64,000 bases of DNA from contig NZ_JAFBFH010000016.1 of assembly GCF_016909185.1 (NCBI RefSeq), forward strand, positions 33,999 through 97,998. Direction: 5' to 3'. Source of the stretch: Siminovitchia thermophila (GTDB lineage Bacteria > Bacillota > Bacilli > Bacillales > Bacillaceae_C). The notes under the pieces were generated by a model that was not told where the DNA came from, did not search any database, and was given only the letters and a program-made list of their open reading frames with translations. Positions 59,728-64,000 of this stretch are shown in pieces. The number at the start of each line of letters is the position of its first letter. Positions within the stretch are counted from its first letter, which is position 1. The position numbers and the translations under genes were made by a program.

Positions 59728-60633
59728 ATGAGTGTTTATATAAATAAAGATACAAAAGTGATCGTACAGGGAATTACCGGTTCAACCGCATTATTTCACA
59801 CAAAACAAATGCTTGAATATGGAACAAAAATTGTCGGGGGAGTAACACCTGGCAAAGGCGGTCAAGAGGTCGAAGGAGTTCCGGTCTTTAACACAGTCGA
59901 AGATGCTGTAAAAGCAACTGGTGCAAATGCTTCCGTCATTTATGTTCCTGCTCCATTTGCGGCAGACGCCATTTTGGAAGCTGTCGATGCCGAGCTTGAC
60001 TTGGTCATCTGCATTACAGAACATATTCCGGTTCTTGATATGGTAAAAGTAAAAAGAGCTATGGAAGGCAAGAAAACACGCCTTGTCGGCCCGAACTGCC
60101 CGGGAGTCATTACTCCGGAAGAATGTAAAATCGGCATTATGCCTGGCTATATTCATAAAAAAGGCCACGTAGGCGTCGTCTCCCGCTCGGGAACATTGAC
60201 ATACGAAGCCGTACATCAGCTTTCCCAAGCGGGAGTCGGCCAATCCACTGCGGTCGGAATTGGCGGAGACCCTGTTAACGGCACCGACTTTATCGATGTT
60301 TTAACCGCATTCAATGAAGACCCGGAAACAGAGGCGGTCATCATGATCGGGGAAATCGGTGGAACAGCTGAAGAAGACGCGGCCCGCTGGGTAAAAGAAA
60401 ACATGACAAAGCCGGTTGTCGGATTTATTGGCGGTCGTACAGCACCTCCAGGAAAGCGGATGGGTCATGCGGGAGCCATCATTTCCGGAGGAAAAGGAAC
60501 CGCTGATGAAAAAATCCGCGTCATGAATGAATGCGGCATAAAAGTAGCGGAAACACCAGCTGTTATTGGTGAAACATTGATCGGCGTCCTTAAGGAAAAA
60601 GGGCTGTACGAAAAATGCAAAACGCATGATTAA
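59728..60633 (+). CDS. sucD: Succinyl-CoA ligase [ADP-forming] alpha subunit
   Basis: CoA-binding subunit carrying the phosphohistidine. It has 301 residues. [14 protein letters not shown] is at 15-28, and the active-site His is in [13 protein letters not shown] near 247. It is separated from sucC by 72 nt and is co-transcribed. Confidence 0.97.
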   Translation: MSVYINKDTKVIVQGITGSTALFHTKQMLEYGTKIVGGVTPGKGGQEVEGVPVFNTVEDAVKATGANASVIYVPAPFAADAILEAVDAELDLVICITEHIPVLDMVKVKRAMEGKKTRLVGPNCPGVITPEECKIGIMPGYIHKKGHVGVVSRSGTLTYEAVHQLSQAGVGQSTAVGIGGDPVNGTDFIDVLTAFNEDPETEAVIMIGEIGGTAEEDAARWVKENMTKPVVGFIGGRTAPPGKRMGHAGAIISGGKGTADEKIRVMNECGIKVAETPAVIGETLIGVLKEKGLYEKCKTHD

Positions 60634-60702
60634 AAACGAACGAAAAAGGGATTGGCCCGTTACCATCATGTTGAAGGCTTTTCCCCCAGTTTTTCAAAAA
60701 TG

Positions 60703-60721
60703 GCCCCTCATTTTGAGGGGC
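60703..60721. terminator. Hairpin after sucD, orientation uncertain
   Basis: GCCCCTCA (60703-60710) pairs perfectly with TGAGGGGC (60714-60721). The plus-strand side lacks a T run, while the minus-strand side continues ATTTTTG. It may be a weak terminator or transcript-stabilising hairpin at the end of sucCD. Confidence 0.5.
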
Positions 60722-60734
60722 TGTTATAAAGGAG

Positions 60735-61607
60735 ATGGTATTCATTTTTAAGGAAAGATTGTTACATCTTCTCCATTGTCAATTACCGAATGGCTCCATT
60801 AGACACTTGCTGGAATTGGACCCCGATTTATCACAACTCTATTCGATTTCCTTCTCAACACTTCAATCTTTACTCCATTTAGACCCTTCTTCCAAGAAGC
60901 GATTTTCGGAGCAATTTTATACAATGGACATGAACAAACTTCTTTCTTTATACCATTCGAACAACATTGCCGTTATCACTTACCGTGACGAAGAATATCC
61001 TGAACAATTGAAGGAAGTTTATGATCCGCCGCTCGTTCTGTTTGCCAGAGGAGACACCGCTCTTTTGAAAAGGCCTTCATTAGCGATTGTGGGGGCCCGA
61101 AAGGCGGACGATTATGCCAAAAGGTCGATCCGATTGCTGCTTCCCCCGCTTCTTCAAAAAGGATTCATCATCATTAGCGGATTGGCAAGAGGAACCGATA
61201 GCATAGCCCATCAACAGACAATGATGATGGGTGGAAAAACAATCGGGGTGTTGGGAGGCGGTTTTTTTCACCTTTACCCGCCTGAAAACAAAACTCTTGC
61301 GGAAGAGATGAGTAAACATCATTTGCTCTTGTCCGAATATCCCCCCATCTGGAAGCCGAAAAAGTGGTTTTTCCCGATGCGCAACAGAATTATCAGTGGT
61401 CTTGCCAAAGGAACCGTTATAATTCAAGCGAACATAAAGAGCGGTTCTCTGATTACAGCAGACTTTGCTCTAGATGAAGGCAGAGAAGTTTTTGCGGTTC
61501 CCGGGCCCATCGACAGTCCTTTGTCAGAAGGGACGAATAGACTGATTAAACAAGGGGCCAAACTCGTATCATCCGGGGAAGACATTTTAGAAGAACTCCT
61601 GTTTTGA
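60735..61607 (+). CDS. dprA: DNA-processing protein DprA
   Basis: Loads RecA on incoming single-stranded DNA during transformation. It has 290 residues if ATG 60735 is used. An N-terminal helical (SAM-like) part is followed by the Rossmann domain with IVGARKADDYAKR, SGLARGTDSIAH, VLGGG and PMRNRIISGL. The start is uncertain: ATG 60735 directly abuts the GGAG ribosome site (60731-60734), whereas a rare ATT codon at 60744 has ideal spacing. No C-terminal winged-helix domain is present, as is usual for Bacillus DprA. Confidence 0.93.
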   Translation: MVFIFKERLLHLLHCQLPNGSIRHLLELDPDLSQLYSISFSTLQSLLHLDPSSKKRFSEQFYTMDMNKLLSLYHSNNIAVITYRDEEYPEQLKEVYDPPLVLFARGDTALLKRPSLAIVGARKADDYAKRSIRLLLPPLLQKGFIIISGLARGTDSIAHQQTMMMGGKTIGVLGGGFFHLYPPENKTLAEEMSKHHLLLSEYPPIWKPKKWFFPMRNRIISGLAKGTVIIQANIKSGSLITADFALDEGREVFAVPGPIDSPLSEGTNRLIKQGAKLVSSGEDILEELLF

Positions 61608-61674
61608 GGATTTTGTAAAACAATAAAACTTGCATTTTGGCCAAAAGTGGGATAGATTCATCAAAAGAAGCTTT

Positions 61675-61710
61675 GAACAGGCTGTCACCTTTCGCCTGTT
61701 CTATTTATTT
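61675..61710 (+). terminator. Terminator after dprA
   Basis: GAACAGGC (61675-61682) pairs with GCCTGTTC (61694-61701), followed by TATTTATTT. Confidence 0.7.
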
Positions 61711-61712
61711 CA

Positions 61713-61741
61713 TTGACAAAAGAATGATACATGTATAAGAT
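61713..61741 (+). promoter_or_regulatory. Promoter of topA
   Basis: TTGACA (61713-61718) and TAAGAT (61736-61741) are separated by 17 nt; an overlapping TATAAG lies 2 nt upstream of the latter. This lies about 45 nt upstream of the topA start. Confidence 0.75.
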
Positions 61742-61784
61742 TTATTCTGATTTCAGTAACTACACCTCTAGGGAGGATTTTTGT

Positions 61785-63860
61785 ATGTCCGATTATTTGG
61801 TTATTGTGGAATCGCCTGCAAAGGCGAAAACCATTGAACGATATTTAGGAAAAAAATATAAAGTGAAAGCATCCATGGGGCATGTCCGCGATTTGCCGAA
61901 AAGCCAAATGGGTGTAGACATCGAACATAATTACGAACCAAAGTATATTACCATCCGTGGGAAAGGCCCCATTTTAAAAGAATTAAGGACTGCGGCAAAA
62001 AAAGCGAAAAAGGTTTATCTTGCAGCTGACCCAGACAGGGAGGGAGAAGCGATTGCCTGGCATCTCGCCCACAGCTTGGATGTTGACATCACTTCCAATT
62101 GCCGGGTTATTTTTAACGAAATTACGAAAGATGCCATTAAAGAATCGTTTAAACATCCCCGTCCCATCAACATGGACCTGGTGGACGCACAACAGGCAAG
62201 ACGGGTTCTGGACAGACTGGTAGGGTACAATATCAGCCCGCTTCTTTGGAAAAAAGTGAAAAAGGGATTGAGCGCCGGAAGGGTGCAATCAGTGGCAGTC
62301 AGACTGATCATCGACAGGGAAAATGAAATTAAAAATTTCGTGCCTGAAGAGTACTGGTCCATTGAAGGCAGTTTTAAAAAAGGAAAGGACCCTTTTCAAG
62401 CAGCTTTTTACGGAGTTGGCGGCAAGAAAGTAAAACTGACGTCCGAAGAGGACGTCAAAAACATATTGGGAAAAGTCAAAGGCGATCAATTTATAGTAGA
62501 TACCGTCACTAAAAAAGAAAGAAGACGGAATCCGGCAAAACCGTTTACGACTTCTTCACTGCAACAGGAAGCCGCGAGAAAGCTGAACTTTCGGGCCAAA
62601 AAGACGATGATGCTGGCCCAGCAACTATACGAAGGAATTGACTTAGGAAAAGAAGGCACAGTCGGACTGATTACGTATATGAGAACAGATTCCACGAGAA
62701 TTTCAGATCTGGCCAAAAACGAAGCGGCGGAATACATTACGGCCAGCTACGGGCAAGAATATAAAGGAACCGGCGGCCGGAAAGAGAAAAAGGCTGTCAA
62801 CACCCAAGACGCCCATGAAGCGATCAGGCCGACAAGTACGATGAGGGAACCGAACTCGGTAAAGGCCTATTTGAGCCGGGATCAGCTTAGATTGTATAAA
62901 TTGATCTGGGAAAGATTTGTAGCGAGTCAAATGGCTCCGGCTGTCATGGACACGGTGGCAGTCGATTTAAAAAATGGAGAAGTCATATTTCGCGCAACCG
63001 GCTCACAGATCAAATTCCCGGGCTTCATGAAGGTTTATGTAGAAGGCACCGATGATCAGCTTGAGGAAAAGGAAAATGTCCTGCCGGCTTTTTCCGAAGG
63101 AGAGCATGTAAAAGCTGAGAAACTTGATCCGAAACAGCATTTTACGCAGCCACCTCCACGGTATACGGAAGCAAGGCTTGTCAAAGCACTTGAAGAGCTT
63201 GGAATCGGAAGGCCATCCACTTATGCGCCTACACTGGACACGATCCAAAAACGCGGCTATGTCGCTCTTGACAACCGCCGTTTTGTACCGACAGAACTCG
63301 GTGAAATTGTTTTGGAGCTGATTATGGAGTTTTTCCCGGAAATTTTGGACGTGGAATTTACGGCAAAAATGGAATCCAATTTGGATGAAATTGAAGAAGG
63401 CCAGCTTGTCTGGGTAAAACTGATTGATGACTTTTATAAAGGCTTTGAGAAAAACCTGAAAAAAGCAGAAGAGGAAATGAAGGAAGTAGAAATCAAAGAT
63501 GAATACGCAGGCGAGGATTGTGAAAAATGCGGCAATCCGATGGTCATAAAAATGGGCCGGTACGGAAAATTCATGGCTTGCAGTAACTTCCCTGATTGCA
63601 GAAACACAAAGCCGATTGTAAAACATATTGGTGTTCAATGCCCGAAATGCCATAAAGGCAGTATTGTCGAAAGAAAAAGCAAGAAAAAAAGAATATTTTT
63701 TGGGTGTGACCGCTATCCCGAGTGTGATTTCTTGTCTTGGGATAAGCCGCTTGAAAGACCTTGTCCTAAATGTGAAGGCTTGCTTGTAGAGAAAAAATTG
63801 AAAAAAGGCAAACAGGTGCAATGTTCAAATTGTACCTATAAAGAACAACCGCAAGAGTAA
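61785..63860 (+). CDS. topA: DNA topoisomerase I
   Basis: Type IA topoisomerase that relaxes negative supercoils. It has 691 residues, equal to B. subtilis. The TOPRIM domain has [17 protein letters not shown] and [13 protein letters not shown]; the active-site Tyr is in [14 protein letters not shown] near 300. Three C-terminal zinc fingers follow (CEKC...CSNFPDC, CPKC...CDRYPEC, CPKC...CSNC), the last ending close to the stop. ATG 61785 is placed by GGGAGGA; 18 in-frame codons upstream overlap the promoter. Confidence 0.97.
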   Translation: MSDYLVIVESPAKAKTIERYLGKKYKVKASMGHVRDLPKSQMGVDIEHNYEPKYITIRGKGPILKELRTAAKKAKKVYLAADPDREGEAIAWHLAHSLDVDITSNCRVIFNEITKDAIKESFKHPRPINMDLVDAQQARRVLDRLVGYNISPLLWKKVKKGLSAGRVQSVAVRLIIDRENEIKNFVPEEYWSIEGSFKKGKDPFQAAFYGVGGKKVKLTSEEDVKNILGKVKGDQFIVDTVTKKERRRNPAKPFTTSSLQQEAARKLNFRAKKTMMLAQQLYEGIDLGKEGTVGLITYMRTDSTRISDLAKNEAAEYITASYGQEYKGTGGRKEKKAVNTQDAHEAIRPTSTMREPNSVKAYLSRDQLRLYKLIWERFVASQMAPAVMDTVAVDLKNGEVIFRATGSQIKFPGFMKVYVEGTDDQLEEKENVLPAFSEGEHVKAEKLDPKQHFTQPPPRYTEARLVKALEELGIGRPSTYAPTLDTIQKRGYVALDNRRFVPTELGEIVLELIMEFFPEILDVEFTAKMESNLDEIEEGQLVWVKLIDDFYKGFEKNLKKAEEEMKEVEIKDEYAGEDCEKCGNPMVIKMGRYGKFMACSNFPDCRNTKPIVKHIGVQCPKCHKGSIVERKSKKKRIFFGCDRYPECDFLSWDKPLERPCPKCEGLLVEKKLKKGKQVQCSNCTYKEQPQE

Positions 63861-63864
63861 TGTG

Positions 63865-63888
63865 AAGCGAGCACTGGCTCGCTTTTTT
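63865..63888 (+). terminator. Terminator after topA
   Basis: AAGCGAGC (63865-63872) pairs with GCTCGCTT (63877-63884), followed by TTTT. The last 110 nt of the window contain no gene start that I can support. Confidence 0.88.
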
Positions 63889-64000
63889 CTATGAATGTAA
63901 AAAATGGCTCTATACTAAATGTTGGGGTTTCCACACAATTTGCCCCAAAAAATACACGCAAACATCCAATTCTTTTATACTTGAATTGTCGAGAAACAAG

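Noticed and set aside
61731..61784. 18-codon extension of TopA
   Set aside because: It begins inside the -10 region of the promoter; the start with GGGAGGA and family length is 61785.

Overview
This window is a chromosomal segment of an endospore-forming member of the Bacillaceae. The evidence is spoVM (26 codons), a PyrR-type attenuated pyr operon, fapR, remA, prkC/stp, smc-ftsY-ylxM-ffh and a gene order that follows the Bacillus subtilis ileS-to-topA region almost gene for gene. The genus cannot be fixed from the sequence alone.

Layout. 1-2439 is the 3' part of ileS. lspA and rluD follow, then the pyrimidine operon (3912-12745): a promoter, two PyrR-dependent attenuators, pyrR, pyrB, pyrC, carA, carB, pyrF and pyrE. 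Two things are unusual here. The operon lacks pyrP, pyrK and pyrD. CarA has also lost both the nucleophilic Cys and the catalytic His of its glutaminase site. About 12.75-17.05 kb is an AT-richer accessory island. It carries a compact putative ribosomal-peptide natural product operon: a promoter, a 21-codon peptide gene, a 24-bp perfect palindrome, an MccB/PaaA-like E1 (ThiF-fold) adenylating enzyme split by a -1 frameshift at a GGGAAAAAA tract, and a polytopic exporter. It also holds decayed sequence, two small membrane ORFs and a multi-stem element resembling the right end of an IS200/IS605-type element.

From 17.08 kb the core genome resumes. rqcH lies on the minus strand. The plus strand then carries a Ca2+-type P-ATPase, yicC-remA-gmk-rpoZ, coaBC-priA-def-fmt-rsmB-stp-prkC-rsgA-rpe-thiN, spoVM, rpmB (minus strand), yloU-fakA-recG, the fapR-plsX-fabD-fabG-acpP lipid operon with its FapR operator, rnc-smc-ftsY, ylxM-ffh, a repeat-filled gap, rpsP-khpA, ylqD-rimM-trmD, rplS with a leader, sipS-type lepB, rbgA, rnhB, ylqG-ylqH, sucCD, dprA and topA. 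Compared with B. subtilis, ylyA, rlmN and sdaAB-sdaAA are missing from their usual places.

Functionally, most of the window is translation and protein targeting (ileS, def, fmt, rsmB, rimM, trmD, rpsP, rplS, rpmB, rbgA, ffh, ftsY, lspA, lepB), de novo pyrimidine synthesis, membrane lipid synthesis and DNA maintenance (priA, recG, smc, rnhB, dprA, topA). The best candidate for an undescribed system is the peptide/E1/exporter cassette at 13.2-15.8 kb. The second most striking observation is the glutaminase-dead CarA in a pyr operon that also lacks the dihydroorotate dehydrogenase genes.
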